Source of the DNA: Desulfobacteraceae bacterium
GTDB lineage: Bacteria > Desulfobacterota > Desulfobacteria > Desulfobacterales > Desulfosarcinaceae
Assembly (NCBI GenBank): GCA_027068085.1
Contig: JAMOUQ010000018.1
Span: forward strand, 1-46,642
Direction: 5' to 3'
DNA: 46,642 nt
In this document: positions 1 to 8,699 of the stretch, in pieces
Layout: the number at the start of each line of letters is the position of its first letter
Position numbering within the stretch: the stretch's first letter is position 1
Made by a program: the position numbers and the translations under genes
The notes under the pieces: generated by a model
What the model saw: only the letters and a program-made list of their open reading frames with translations
What the model was told of the DNA's origin: nothing
Databases searched by the model: none

Positions 1-774
1 CAGATACAGCTGCAGGTCCCTTCCCTTTGGGGGAGGCGGCTCGACAGGTCGTGACGGGTTCGCCAGTACCGGCATTTTGGGAGCTGGCGCCTCTTGGGGG
101 CCGGGCTGCTCGTTTACAGACTCGTTGTCGACCGAAGCAGTTGTTTTTACAACCGGCAGAACATTTTCGCCCTCGGGCCGGGAAGCATTTTGACTGCGCA
201 ATGACAAAGCCTGCGGCAGATTGTCTTCCCGGTCGGGTTGGTTGTGTTCCGTGCTTTGCCCGGTATCGGTACTGAAGGCTGCGTATTCATCGGCTATTTG
301 GGTCGCGGCCGGTTCAGGCATGTCGTCCGCAGCGGTAGAAGCGGCCGGCATTGATTCTGTCTGCTTGTCCACCAGCTCCACATCTATGCCCACGCGGAAA
401 GGGTTTTGGAGGTTGAACCATTTCAGCCGGCCATGCCGGGGACTGAACAGGAGACGGATTTCCAGCTTGTCGTCCCGGTGGGTGATGATTTCCAGGTTGC
501 TGATCCGTGATGTGTTCTCGAAAGGGATCCGGCGTACGAGCTTGGGATGGGTCCCGGCCAGGGTTACAGTCAAGACCCCGTTTTCGATTTTGGGTGGCGA
601 TATCAGCCGTGGTTCCGAGTCGAATTCAAGGACGATACGCGTGGAGGATTCGTATTCACCGATCCTGATATCACGCAGCAAAGATCCTGCCGCCGGCAGA
701 GCATTGGAAAATATGACACCCACCGCTCCAAGGAAAAGCAGCACCGACCTGCATCTGCTTCTTGCCCTATTCAT
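1..774 (-). CDS. Exported AMIN-like protein, C-terminus cut by window edge
   Basis: The frame is open from an ATG at 774 to the left edge, giving 258 residues with no stop, so the C-terminal part lies outside the window. The N-terminus has arginines followed by a hydrophobic stretch (about residues 11-29) ending in an Ala-rich site, which fits a Sec signal peptide. Residues about 32-125 are beta-rich, with a pattern like AMIN domains (RIGEYESSTRIVLEF, then a hydrophobic repeat). These domains sit in periplasmic proteins that bind peptidoglycan or secretins. The rest is a low-complexity Pro/Ala/Glu linker. AAGGA lies upstream of the ATG, and a strong promoter sits about 90 bases further up. 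The AMIN assignment is inference; the exported, modular nature is well supported. Confidence 0.6.
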   Translation of the reverse strand, partial: MNRARSRCRSVLLFLGAVGVIFSNALPAAGSLLRDIRIGEYESSTRIVLEFDSEPRLISPPKIENGVLTVTLAGTHPKLVRRIPFENTSRISNLEIITHRDDKLEIRLLFSPRHGRLKWFNLQNPFRVGIDVELVDKQTESMPAASTAADDMPEPAATQIADEYAAFSTDTGQSTEHNQPDREDNLPQALSLRSQNASRPEGENVLPVVKTTASVDNESVNEQPGPQEAPAPKMPVLANPSRPVEPPPPKGRDLQLYL

Positions 775-861
775 AAGCGGTCCTTGTCTTTGGAAGGGGA
801 GGTCCTGCCGGATCTTTCAGCCGCCGGAGGCATGCCCGGGCTTGCTGATCGGCGGTTTTGA

Positions 862-890
862 AAATATCCAATGCAGCCGATATTTGTCAA
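862..890 (-). promoter_or_regulatory. Sigma-70 promoter for the exported AMIN-like gene
   Basis: On the minus strand a perfect TTGACA (885-890) is followed after 17 bases by ATATTT (862-867). It lies about 90 bases ahead of the ATG at 774. The rest of the 274-base gap between the two genes shows no further gene. Confidence 0.55.
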
Positions 891-1048
891 GACCATGGAC
901 TCTGCCCCTGGAGGGCCGGCTTTCTGCAGGAGCGGATGGCTGTCCAAAAGTCTGTAATCAGGGTTTTCGGACGACTCGGCAAGGCAATCCGGGGTCCGCC
1001 GCGCCGCACTGGCCGCGGGCGCAGCTTTACGCAGAATTTGCAAAGTCA

Positions 1049-1654
1049 TCATTGCATGACGGCAATGACCTCAAACCCGGCTGCCCGAAGGGCGGTCTCG
1101 ATTTTATCGGCGTCACAGGGCTCCAGCCTGAAACAGTAGCTCCGCTGGCTGGTCTGCCGGGTGGCCAGGCTGACGTTTATGATGTCTCCGCCGTTGGCGG
1201 TTATTACCTGCATGGCCCTGTTCAGCGAGCCCGGCCCGTTGCCAAGGTTTACGTCTATTCTGACACTGGCCGACAGGATGCCCATCAGGTCTATGAACGC
1301 CCGCAGCAGGTCGGTTTCGGTTATGATGCCCACCAGGTACTGGCCATCGACCACGGGCAGGCCGCCTATTTTCCGCCGGTAAATAAGCTGGGCGGCAGTT
1401 TCTATATCGTCGTCGGGCTGGACCGTCAGCGGGTTTTTGATCATCATGTCGTGCAGGGTGAGATCTCCCAGCATATACGGCAGCAGGCCCCTTTTCAGGT
1501 CGGCCAGGGTAAGAAAACCTTTCAGACGGCGGTTTGAGTCGACTACCGGCAGATGACGAATGGAATTGGCCTGCATTATTTCGATGGCCTGTTCGACCGT
1601 GGCGTCGTCGGTCACGGTGATCGGGTCGGGTATCATCAAATCGCGTATTTTCAT
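1049..1654 (-). CDS. CBS-pair and ACT domain protein (AcuB-like)
   Basis: A 201-residue soluble protein. Two CBS motifs occupy about residues 7-56 and 68-118 (IRDLM..DPITV, IRHLPVVD, then IKNPLTV, GGLPVVD, GIITETDLL). An ACT-type fold follows at about 128-200 (VRIDVNLGNGPGSLNRAMQVI, then INVSLATR). CBS pairs bind adenosyl ligands and ACT domains often bind amino acids, so a ligand-sensing regulatory role is expected. The family is often annotated AcuB-like. The target is not evident from the sequence. It is on the same strand as the haem genes, but 203 bases separate it from ahbD, so it may have its own promoter. Confidence 0.85.
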   Translation of the reverse strand: MKIRDLMIPDPITVTDDATVEQAIEIMQANSIRHLPVVDSNRRLKGFLTLADLKRGLLPYMLGDLTLHDMMIKNPLTVQPDDDIETAAQLIYRRKIGGLPVVDGQYLVGIITETDLLRAFIDLMGILSASVRIDVNLGNGPGSLNRAMQVITANGGDIINVSLATRQTSQRSYCFRLEPCDADKIETALRAAGFEVIAVMQ

Positions 1655-1857
1655 GATGCAACCAAGTCAATTATACGGTTGCGGCCAAACAGCCCGATGC
1701 CAACGGAATCGTACCTACCCGCAGCGACTGCGGTCCGCTATCGTCCTGCCGCCCTCGGCCTTTTAAAGAAGTAAAGTGAACAAAAGTAACTATTTAGTAC
1801 ACCCTACCACAATTTTGACGACTTGTGAATCAGATTATCCCGGCCGGTAACATTCGG

Positions 1858-2955
1858 TCAGGGCTGATACAGACAGAGAGGCTCTTCAGCCATGAAATTG
1901 CCGGTGGCTTCATAGGCCCGCGCCCGGCATCCGCCGCATACCCGGCGGTACTGGCAACGGCCGCACTTGCCTTCCAGGCTGTCCAGGTCACGCAGTTTGG
2001 CGAAGATTTCGGAATTGCTCCATATTTCATCGAAGCGGCTGCGGGTCACATCCCCGCAGTTAAGATCGAGAAAGCCGCAGGGCTGTACGATACCCCGGTG
2101 GGAGATGAAGCAGAACCCCGTTCCGGCCAGGCAACCACGGGTTACGGCATCCAGCCCGTGGCTCTGGAAGGTGACCTTGATTCCCTCGGCCCGTGCCCGC
2201 TGGCGCAGGATGCGGTAGTAATGGGGTGCGCAGGTGGCCTTTAACTGCAGCCCGGTCTTGTCGCGCTGATCGTAGAACCAGTTCAGGGTATCTTCATACT
2301 GGCGCGCGTCGATGGCCTGGTCGACTATATATTTACCCCGGCCGGTGGGAACCAGAAGGAAGATGTGGTGGGCCACGGCGCCCAGCTCTTGAGCCAGGGC
2401 CAGGATCTTGGGAATCTGATCCAGGTTGGTCTGGGTCACGGTGGTGTTGATCTGAAAGTCCAATCCGGCTTCTCTGGCGGCCTTGATGCCCCTGAGGGCA
2501 CCATCGAAGGCTCCCGGCACTCCCCGGAAGCGGTCGTGGGTCTGGCTGCTGGCCCCGTCAAGGCTGATACTGATGCGCTTGATTCCGGATTCCACCATTT
2601 TCGATGCCATTCCGGCAGTAACCAGCGTGCCGTTGGGGGCCATGACCATCCGGAGCCCTCTTGCCGTACCATGGGCCGCTATTTCGAAGATGTCCGGCCT
2701 CAGCAGCGGTTCGCCGCCGGTAAGGATTATGATCGGCTTGGCAACTTCGGCGATCTGATCCAGCAGAGCCAGGGCCGCTGCGGTATCCAGTTCGCCCGTG
2801 TAGGGGCCGCTTGTGGCCGAGGCCCGGCAATGGACGCAGGCCAGGTTGCAGTTGCGGGTCGTTTCCCAGGCGACAAGCCGTAAAGTCGGTTCCGAAGGCT
2901 GACCCGGATGGGAACCGGGATGGTGGCCGGGATGGGCAGATGGGCTTTCGGTCAT
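1858..2955 (-). CDS. ahbD: Radical SAM haem synthase AhbD
   Basis: A 365-residue radical SAM protein. The CxxxCxxC cluster site is C36, C40 and C43 (TRNCNLACVHCRA), followed by the SAM-binding LTGGEPLLR. The C-terminal SPASM-like region has two further cysteine groups (GTGFCFISH..PCGF, and CGRCQYRRVCGGC), for an auxiliary iron-sulfur cluster. The motifs LVPTGRG and CAPHYYR are what I know of AhbD, which converts two propionates of Fe-coproporphyrin III to vinyls as the last step of siroheme-dependent haem synthesis. The start is an ATG with AGGA eight bases upstream. A His/Pro/Gly-rich N-terminal extension (residues 8-21) is unusual. It follows hemB by 48 bases. Confidence 0.88.
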   Translation of the reverse strand: MTESPSAHPGHHPGSHPGQPSEPTLRLVAWETTRNCNLACVHCRASATSGPYTGELDTAAALALLDQIAEVAKPIIILTGGEPLLRPDIFEIAAHGTARGLRMVMAPNGTLVTAGMASKMVESGIKRISISLDGASSQTHDRFRGVPGAFDGALRGIKAAREAGLDFQINTTVTQTNLDQIPKILALAQELGAVAHHIFLLVPTGRGKYIVDQAIDARQYEDTLNWFYDQRDKTGLQLKATCAPHYYRILRQRARAEGIKVTFQSHGLDAVTRGCLAGTGFCFISHRGIVQPCGFLDLNCGDVTRSRFDEIWSNSEIFAKLRDLDSLEGKCGRCQYRRVCGGCRARAYEATGNFMAEEPLCLYQP

Positions 2956-3003
2956 GAGCCGTTCCTATCTTAAGCTGGTCGATCTGTGAAAATGAGCGAC
3001 AAG

Positions 3004-3978
3004 TCACTGGTTGAGCAGGCGGGCGGCGTCCATGGCAAAGTAGGTCAGGATCATGTCCGCTCCGGCCCGCCTGATGGCGGTCAGGGTTTCCATCATAACC
3101 GCGGTGCCGTCTATCCAGCCCATCCGGTCCGCCGCCTTGATCATCGAATATTCACCGCTCACATTGTAGGCCGCCAGGGGCAGGTCGCATTGTTCCCGGA
3201 TGCGGCAAATGATGTCCAGGTAGGCCAGGGCCGGTTTGACCATCACGATGTCGGCCCCTTCCTCCATGTCCATCATTGCCTCGCGGATGGCTTCGCGGGC
3301 ATTGGCCGGGTCCATCTGGTAGGTGCGCCGGTCGCCGAAACGGGGGGCGGAATCGGCCGCCTGTCTGAAGGGACCATAGTATGAAGAACGGTACTTGGCG
3401 GCATAGGACATTATGGGCAGGTTTTCATGACCGGCCTCATCCAGTGCCAGGCGGATGGCGGCCACTCTGCCGTCCATCATGTCGGACGGCGCCACCATGT
3501 CGGCCCCGGCTGCAGCATGGGATACGGCGGTGCGGGCCAGCAGCTCGAGGCTGGCATCGTTGTCCACCACCTGGTCGCGGACCACGCCGCAGTGGCCGTG
3601 ATCGGTGTAGGCGCACAGACAGACGTCGGTTGTCACCAGCAGTTCCGGAACCTTGTCCTTGACGGCCTTTACCGCCTGCTGGACGATGCCGTCGTCCGCA
3701 TAGGCTGCCTTGGCCAGGGGATCCTTGGCGTCGGGTATGCCGAACAGAATCACAGCCGGTATGCCCAGCCGGTAAGCCTCCAGGGCCGTGGCGGCCAGGT
3801 GATCCAGTGACAGCTGATAGTGCCCCGGCATGGCCTCGATTGGATTCCTGACATCCTTTCCGCCGATGGCGAAAAGGGGCAGGATAAAATTGTCGGGATG
3901 GAGCCTGGTTTCGCGCACCATCCGCCTGAGGGCCGGATGGAGGCGGGTTCTGCGGGGTCGGTATTCCGGAAACAACAT
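3004..3978 (-). CDS. hemB: Porphobilinogen synthase (delta-aminolevulinate dehydratase)
   Basis: A 324-residue enzyme that joins two 5-aminolevulinate molecules to porphobilinogen, the first shared step of tetrapyrrole synthesis. Visible marks are the cysteine-type zinc site ([14 protein letters not shown]), the two Schiff-base lysines in [14 protein letters not shown] and [13 protein letters not shown], and the YNVSGEYSM segment. I chose the ATG at 3978, beginning [10 protein letters not shown], because AAGGA lies just upstream. A TTG at 3999 overlaps the ahbC stop and would add seven residues. It lies between ahbC and ahbD in one apparent operon, so this cluster makes both the precursor and late haem enzymes. 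Confidence 0.95.
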   Translation of the reverse strand: MLFPEYRPRRTRLHPALRRMVRETRLHPDNFILPLFAIGGKDVRNPIEAMPGHYQLSLDHLAATALEAYRLGIPAVILFGIPDAKDPLAKAAYADDGIVQQAVKAVKDKVPELLVTTDVCLCAYTDHGHCGVVRDQVVDNDASLELLARTAVSHAAAGADMVAPSDMMDGRVAAIRLALDEAGHENLPIMSYAAKYRSSYYGPFRQAADSAPRFGDRRTYQMDPANAREAIREAMMDMEEGADIVMVKPALAYLDIICRIREQCDLPLAAYNVSGEYSMIKAADRMGWIDGTAVMMETLTAIRRAGADMILTYFAMDAARLLNQ

Positions 3979-3995
3979 ACTGTTTTCCTTTTTGA

Positions 3996-5183
3996 TCAAG
4001 CAGGTTCAGATATTTCCTCGTCTGTCAGGTAACAGGCCGGGTCCGGGGCCCAGACATTGCCGGTGACCGCCTCTGCCCGGACCCTGAAATTGCCGCCGCA
4101 GATATCGAGCCAGCGACAGGCGGCGCAGCGGCCCTGGACGTAACGCTTCTTGTCCTTGAGCTGGAGCAGCAGCGGATCTTCGGGCTCGGTCCATATCTTG
4201 GAAAAGGGTCTGTTTCTCACATTGCCGAAACTGTGGTGCCGCCAGAACTGGTCGGCATAGACCTCGCCGTCCCAGCTTACACAACCGATGCCCCGGCCGG
4301 AGTTGTTGCCTTCGTTCATCTTGAGCAGCTCCAGGACCTCGGCGGCTCTGGACGGGTTTTCCCGCAGCAGCCGCAGGTAGAGGTAGGGGCCGTCGGCATG
4401 GTTGTCCACGGTGAGAACCTCTTTGGCCTTGCCCCTGGCGTGCAGGTCGGCGGTGCGGTCGATTATCAGGTCCACGGCAGCCCTGGTCTCGGCGTGGGTC
4501 AGGTCTTCTTTCACCATCTCTGTTCCCCGGCCGGCGTATACCAGATGGTAGAAGCAGACCCTGGGGATGTCCATCTTTTCCAGCAGGTCGAATATGCCTG
4601 CAATCTCCCTGACGTTGTGCTTGTTGATGGTAAAGCGCAGGCCGACCTTGATTCCGGCATCCTGGCAGTTGCGGATGCCGTCCATGGCTTTGTCGAAGGC
4701 CCCCTTGACCCCCCGGAACATGTCGTTGACCGGTTTCAGGCCGTCGAGGCTAATTCCCACATACGACAGGCCGATGGCTTTCAGGGTGCGGGCAGTTTCC
4801 GGATCTATCAGGGTTCCGTTGGTGGAGATCACCGCCCGCATGCCTTTTTCCACGGCATAGCTTGCCAGTTCCGGCAGATCCCTGCGCACCAGCGGCTCTC
4901 CGCCGGAAAAGAGCAGCACCGGCACGCCGAATCGGGCCAGATCGTCGATCAGGGCCTTGCCCTCGGAAGTGGTCAGTTCGGATGCGGCTGTCTGGTCGGT
5001 TGCATGGGCATAGCAATGAATGCACTTGAGGTTACAGCGGCGGGTGATGTTCCATACCACCACCGGCCGCTTGTCGGCTGAAAACTGCAGCAGATGGGAC
5101 GGGAGCCGGGAGGATTTGCGACCGTAGCGCAGGGCGTCGGAAGGCTCCACGGTCCCGCAATAGAGCTTGGAAATTCCGATCAT
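3996..5183 (-). CDS. ahbC: Radical SAM 12,18-didecarboxysiroheme deacetylase AhbC
   Basis: A 395-residue radical SAM protein with C50, C54 and C57 ([13 protein letters not shown]) and the SAM-binding FSGGEPLVR. The N-terminal [16 protein letters not shown] and the motifs [10 protein letters not shown] and [15 protein letters not shown] are hallmarks I associate with AhbC, which removes two acetate groups from didecarboxysiroheme to give Fe-coproporphyrin III. C-terminal cysteines ([13 protein letters not shown]) suggest a second cluster. It is six bases downstream of the ClpX-like gene and just upstream of hemB, so the genes are very probably cotranscribed. The siroheme decarboxylase genes ahbA and ahbB are not in this window. 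NirJ/PqqE-type relatives are the alternative, but the context favours AhbC. Confidence 0.88.
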   Translation of the reverse strand: MIGISKLYCGTVEPSDALRYGRKSSRLPSHLLQFSADKRPVVVWNITRRCNLKCIHCYAHATDQTAASELTTSEGKALIDDLARFGVPVLLFSGGEPLVRRDLPELASYAVEKGMRAVISTNGTLIDPETARTLKAIGLSYVGISLDGLKPVNDMFRGVKGAFDKAMDGIRNCQDAGIKVGLRFTINKHNVREIAGIFDLLEKMDIPRVCFYHLVYAGRGTEMVKEDLTHAETRAAVDLIIDRTADLHARGKAKEVLTVDNHADGPYLYLRLLRENPSRAAEVLELLKMNEGNNSGRGIGCVSWDGEVYADQFWRHHSFGNVRNRPFSKIWTEPEDPLLLQLKDKKRYVQGRCAACRWLDICGGNFRVRAEAVTGNVWAPDPACYLTDEEISEPA

Positions 5184-5189
5184 GAATTT

Positions 5190-6989
5190 TCAATTCCTTT
5201 CCCCGGGCAAGGGAGGCAGCGTTGGGCTTCTGGCTGCCGGGCGGCTTTTCCGGCCTTCTTTCAAAAGTTCCCCGATGAAATTTTCCGGGTTCATCAGGGC
5301 CTGCCGGGTGATGAAGAAGCGGTTGGCGCCGGTCTTGTCGCGCACAAGCTTCAAACCGTATTCAAAATCCGAACAAATTTCACGATAGAGGGCGTCCATG
5401 TCCCTCTGACCGCCATCCAGGGCGCGCTCGATCAGGTAATCGACGGCCTCTTCCTCCAGGACCACGGTTATGCCCTGTTTTTTCAGAAACAGCATCTCCA
5501 TGGTCTTGATCTGCTCATGGATGCCGTTGATGATCTTGAGAACCCTGTCGGTATCCATAATGTGCTGGCAGTAAAACCCTGCAATAAGCCGGATTCGTTC
5601 GGCGGTCAAGGGGATTCCGTATTTTTCGCTGAACGAGTTCCGGTTGGCCTCCAGGTAAAGGGCCACGTTTTCCGTCTCCCGGGCGCGCAGGCGTTCGAAA
5701 ATTTCTTTGACCCGGCCCGTCTGTTTGCGGTCGGTAAAGATGGCGAGCCACTTTTCAGGTTCCTGCAACACCTGTTCGGTTACCGGGAAGTATTCGATTC
5801 CTGCCGACGGCAGCTTGCGTTCGAAGGTGATCAGGGCTCTTTCCACTGCGCTTACCAGCCCCCGGGCACCGGTATTTTCGGCGTGGGCCTGGCGGGCCAG
5901 AATTCTCAGGGCGGCAGGTTCGAACTTGACGGAAATGCCGTAGGCGGCAAAGTCCAGCTTCTTGCCCAGAATGATGGGATTGTTGGGATTGGCCAGGATG
6001 GCATAGAGGTCGTCTTCACTCAAGGGTTCGAATACCGTCCTGACCGGCAGGCGGCCGATGAATTCCGACTCGAAACCATACTCGATCAGGTCCTCGGATT
6101 TGATCCCGGCCAGGATCCGGTCGTCGTCCAGCTTGTCCACCCGGGAGCTGAAACCTATCGCATGGGCGGCAAGCCTTTTGCGGATTATCTTCTCGATGCC
6201 GCTGAAGGCGCCGCTCATGATGAAGAGGATGTGGCGGGTGTTGATGGCGCTTTTGTCGCGTTTGCCGGTTTTACGGAAGCGTTCGATCTCCTGGAGCATC
6301 GATATGGGATCGTGGGGAACCTTGAGGTCCACCTCGGTCTCTTCCATCGGTTTGAGCAAGGCCCGCTGAACCCCGGTGCGGGACACATCGGCTCCTGCCA
6401 GATTCTTGCTGGAAGCGATTTTGTCGATTTCGTCGATGTAAATTATGCCGTACCGGGCCCGCTCGATGTCGCCGTCGGCTTCGCGCACCAGGTCCCTCAC
6501 CAGGTCTTCCACGTCACCGCCCACGTAACCTGTCTCGCTGAACTTGGTGGCGTCGCCCTTGACGAAAGGCACTCCGATTTTCCGGGCGATCAGGCGGATC
6601 ATGTAGGTTTTGCCGACCCCGGTGGGGCCGAGCATCAGCACGTTGTTCTTGATTCCGCCCACAAGTTCGGCCGCCCGGTCCGGATGCTTTTGCCAGTACC
6701 TGATGCGGTTGAAGTGGGTGCAGATCTTGGTGGCCAGGATTGCCTTGGCCTCGTCCTGCTTGACGATGTACTGGTCCAGGTAGGCCACCAGGTCCTCGGG
6801 TTTCAGATCGAAATTGATCCTTTTTGGATGGCGCGGGGCCGGTTTTTCGACTTCATCGGTGGGCACTTCCTGGCTCATGACGATGGGCGTGGCAAGCTTG
6901 ACCGTGCCGCCGAATTTCTTGGCCAAAAATTCGCCCAGTTCCTTTTCAAGCTCTTTGGGATCCGGTATTTTGTCGTTTCTGGTACTCAT
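5190..6989 (-). CDS. ClpX-like AAA+ unfoldase without zinc domain, long C-terminal extension
   Basis: A 599-residue AAA+ ATPase closely resembling ClpX. It has Walker A GPTGVGKT (121-128), pore loop GYVG (154-157), Walker B IIYIDEIDK (182-190), the IGF tripeptide used to dock ClpP (278-280), FIGRLPV (309-315) and sensor-2 TGARGL (373-378). It lacks the N-terminal four-cysteine zinc domain of ClpX, having instead a charged helical leader of about 60 residues. It also carries about 190 extra residues after the small AAA domain, which I do not recognise. ClpX is usually about 420 residues. I chose the ATG at 6989 because a promoter ends just upstream; a TTG at 7016 would lie inside that promoter. 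It heads the apparent ahbC-hemB-ahbD transcript. The substrate is unknown. Confidence 0.8.
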   Translation of the reverse strand: MSTRNDKIPDPKELEKELGEFLAKKFGGTVKLATPIVMSQEVPTDEVEKPAPRHPKRINFDLKPEDLVAYLDQYIVKQDEAKAILATKICTHFNRIRYWQKHPDRAAELVGGIKNNVLMLGPTGVGKTYMIRLIARKIGVPFVKGDATKFSETGYVGGDVEDLVRDLVREADGDIERARYGIIYIDEIDKIASSKNLAGADVSRTGVQRALLKPMEETEVDLKVPHDPISMLQEIERFRKTGKRDKSAINTRHILFIMSGAFSGIEKIIRKRLAAHAIGFSSRVDKLDDDRILAGIKSEDLIEYGFESEFIGRLPVRTVFEPLSEDDLYAILANPNNPIILGKKLDFAAYGISVKFEPAALRILARQAHAENTGARGLVSAVERALITFERKLPSAGIEYFPVTEQVLQEPEKWLAIFTDRKQTGRVKEIFERLRARETENVALYLEANRNSFSEKYGIPLTAERIRLIAGFYCQHIMDTDRVLKIINGIHEQIKTMEMLFLKKQGITVVLEEEAVDYLIERALDGGQRDMDALYREICSDFEYGLKLVRDKTGANRFFITRQALMNPENFIGELLKEGRKSRPAARSPTLPPLPGERN

Positions 6990-6998
6990 AACGGACCA

Positions 6999-7027
6999 AG
7001 TATAATCACCAGGCAAGTAGGATGCAA
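6999..7027 (-). promoter_or_regulatory. Promoter for the ClpX-like/ahbC/hemB/ahbD transcript
   Basis: On the minus strand TTGCAT (7022-7027) is followed after 17 bases by TATACT (6999-7004). Transcription would start near 6992, only a few bases before the ATG at 6989, so the message may be leaderless or nearly so. No Shine-Dalgarno is visible ahead of that ATG. Confidence 0.5.
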
Positions 7028-7090
7028 GGGCGGGTGGCCCGGGGCCGCCCGGAGCCGCCTCCAGGGCCTGCTAAAGGGCTTTTTTGCGTG

Positions 7091-8284
7091 TCATTCCACG
7101 ATGCAAAGCAGCCCCTTCAGGTAAGCGCCTTCCGGGAAATTGAGCGCCACGGGATGGTCTTCGGCCTGGGAAAAGCGCCGTATGATGCATGCCTGGCGTC
7201 CGGCGTCCAGGCTGGCATCGAAGACTATCTTCTGAAAAAGCGCCGGCTCGATGAGCCCCGAGCAGGAAAAGGTGGCCAGCATGCCCTCGGGGCTGATGAT
7301 CCGCATGGCCTGGAGATTGATGTCCTTGTAGGCCCGGGATGCCTTTTTGAGGTGATTGTAGGATTCGACGAACTTGGGAGGGTCGAGGATGACCATATCG
7401 AAACGGCGTCCCTGGTCGCGGTATTTGCGGAGAACGTCAAAGACGTTTCCGTTGACAAAGTCCGCCCGGGAAGGGTCGAAACCGTTCAATTCCAGGTTTC
7501 GCCCGGCGGTGTCCAGGACAGCCTTGGACGAGTCGATGCTGGTCACGTGAGCTGCCCCGGCCGCAAGGGCCGCCAGGGAAAAACCGCCGGTGTACGAAAA
7601 GCAGTTCAGAACCGTTTTGCCACGGCAATAACCGGCCACCAGGGGCCGGTTTTCAGCCTGATCCAGGTAGAAGCCGGTCTTGTGCCCGTTGTGGACATCC
7701 ACCAGGATTTTGATTCCGGCCTGCTCGATGATTAGCCGGCGGGGCGGCTCCCGGCCCCACAGGACGCCCTTGACCGGCGCAAGCCCCTCCTTGGCTCTTA
7801 CGGCGGCATCAGAGCGTTCGAAGATACCGCGGCAGGGGACCAGCTCGGCCAGGATCGCCACTATGTCCTGCTTCCATCTTTCGGTGCCGGCAGTCAGGAA
7901 CTGCGCCACCAGATACTGGCCGTAACGGTCGATGACCAGCCCGGGCAGCCCGTCCGACTCCCCATGTACCAGCCGGCAGGCGCCTTCGGCGACGGCCAGC
8001 TGCGCCTGGCGGCGGCCGATGGCGGCGGCAAGCTTTCGGGCGAAGAATTCTCGGGTTATCTGTTGCTGATCGAAGGCCCAGATCCGGACCCTTATCTGGG
8101 AGCTGGGACAATAAGCGCCCCGGCCGAGGAATCGTCCGTCCGAGGCCACCACGTCGGCGGTTTGTCCCGGCTCGGGACTGCCCTTGACTCTGCCGACGGC
8201 GCCCGAAAAGACCCAAGGGTGCCTGCGCAGAAGCGATTTCTCGCGCCCCCTCTTCAGGATTACGATCGGTTCGGAACGGCTCAC
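7091..8284 (-). CDS. rlmI: RlmI-type 23S rRNA cytosine-5 methyltransferase
   Basis: A 397-residue class I SAM-dependent RNA methyltransferase. A PUA domain is at about residues 7-80 (ILKRGREKSLLRRHPWVFSG), then the linker domain, then the Rossmann fold with motif I NCFSYTGGFSLAA (227-239), LDPPKF (300-305) and a catalytic Cys in TFSCSG (about 340). This order and length match RlmI, which makes m5C1962 in 23S rRNA; exact site specificity is inferred from the family. The start is GTG with AGGAG 11 bases upstream. It lies 58 bases after the receiver gene on the same strand and could be read through from that operon. Confidence 0.85.
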   Translation of the reverse strand: MSRSEPIVILKRGREKSLLRRHPWVFSGAVGRVKGSPEPGQTADVVASDGRFLGRGAYCPSSQIRVRIWAFDQQQITREFFARKLAAAIGRRQAQLAVAEGACRLVHGESDGLPGLVIDRYGQYLVAQFLTAGTERWKQDIVAILAELVPCRGIFERSDAAVRAKEGLAPVKGVLWGREPPRRLIIEQAGIKILVDVHNGHKTGFYLDQAENRPLVAGYCRGKTVLNCFSYTGGFSLAALAAGAAHVTSIDSSKAVLDTAGRNLELNGFDPSRADFVNGNVFDVLRKYRDQGRRFDMVILDPPKFVESYNHLKKASRAYKDINLQAMRIISPEGMLATFSCSGLIEPALFQKIVFDASLDAGRQACIIRRFSQAEDHPVALNFPEGAYLKGLLCIVE

Positions 8285-8342
8285 AGACCCGGATGCTCCT
8301 GGTTAAGGTTCGGTTCCATATGACGGCTTTGGTTCTTTCCTG

Positions 8343-8699
8343 TCAGGAGGTGATTTCCCTGATTATCCTGATCAATACCTCTATGTCCAGCGGCTTGGCC
8401 AGGTAGTTGCCGGAACCGGCTTCATCCGCCCCTGACAAATAGTCCTCGCCTGATCCATGACCGGTTAAAAACAGGAATTTCATTGCGGGCCGGATTACCT
8501 GCAGTTTTCTCTTCAGCTCGATGCCGTTCATCTTCGGCATCTTCACATCCAGGACAGCCACGTCGTATTCTTTCTGCCCGGCCATTTCCAGGGCCTGATC
8601 CACATCGGCCGTCCATTCGGCCTCGATGTTCCTTAGCGCCAGGCGTTCGGCCAGGGCTTCGATGAATTCCGCCTCGTCATCGACAAGCAAGATTTTCAT
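8343..8699 (-). CDS. Single-domain response regulator (receiver only)
   Basis: A 118-residue stand-alone receiver: acidic pair in LLVDDEAEF, phospho-acceptor D51 (VAVLDVKMPKMNG), Thr in LTGHG, and Lys in AKPLD. There is no output domain. Its start overlaps the 3' end of the histidine kinase by 23 bases, so the two are translationally coupled and probably partners. It may act as a phosphate carrier or sink, or by protein contact. It is one of two receivers encoded around this kinase, the other being in the kinase-like fusion upstream. Confidence 0.9.
   Translation of the reverse strand: MKILLVDDEAEFIEALAERLALRNIEAEWTADVDQALEMAGQKEYDVAVLDVKMPKMNGIELKRKLQVIRPAMKFLFLTGHGSGEDYLSGADEAGSGNYLAKPLDIEVLIRIIREITS

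Noticed and set aside
221-1537. 438-residue open frame on the plus strand
   Set aside because: It runs antisense across the exported protein, the gap and the CBS-ACT gene; both minus-strand genes have clear domains and start signals.
5190-6989. Calling this the standard clpX
   Set aside because: The four-cysteine zinc domain is absent and the protein is about 180 residues too long, so it is described as a variant.
5094-7124. 676-residue open frame on the plus strand
   Set aside because: It is antisense to the ClpX-like gene, whose motifs are complete; the plus-strand product has no recognisable domain and arises from GC-rich third positions.
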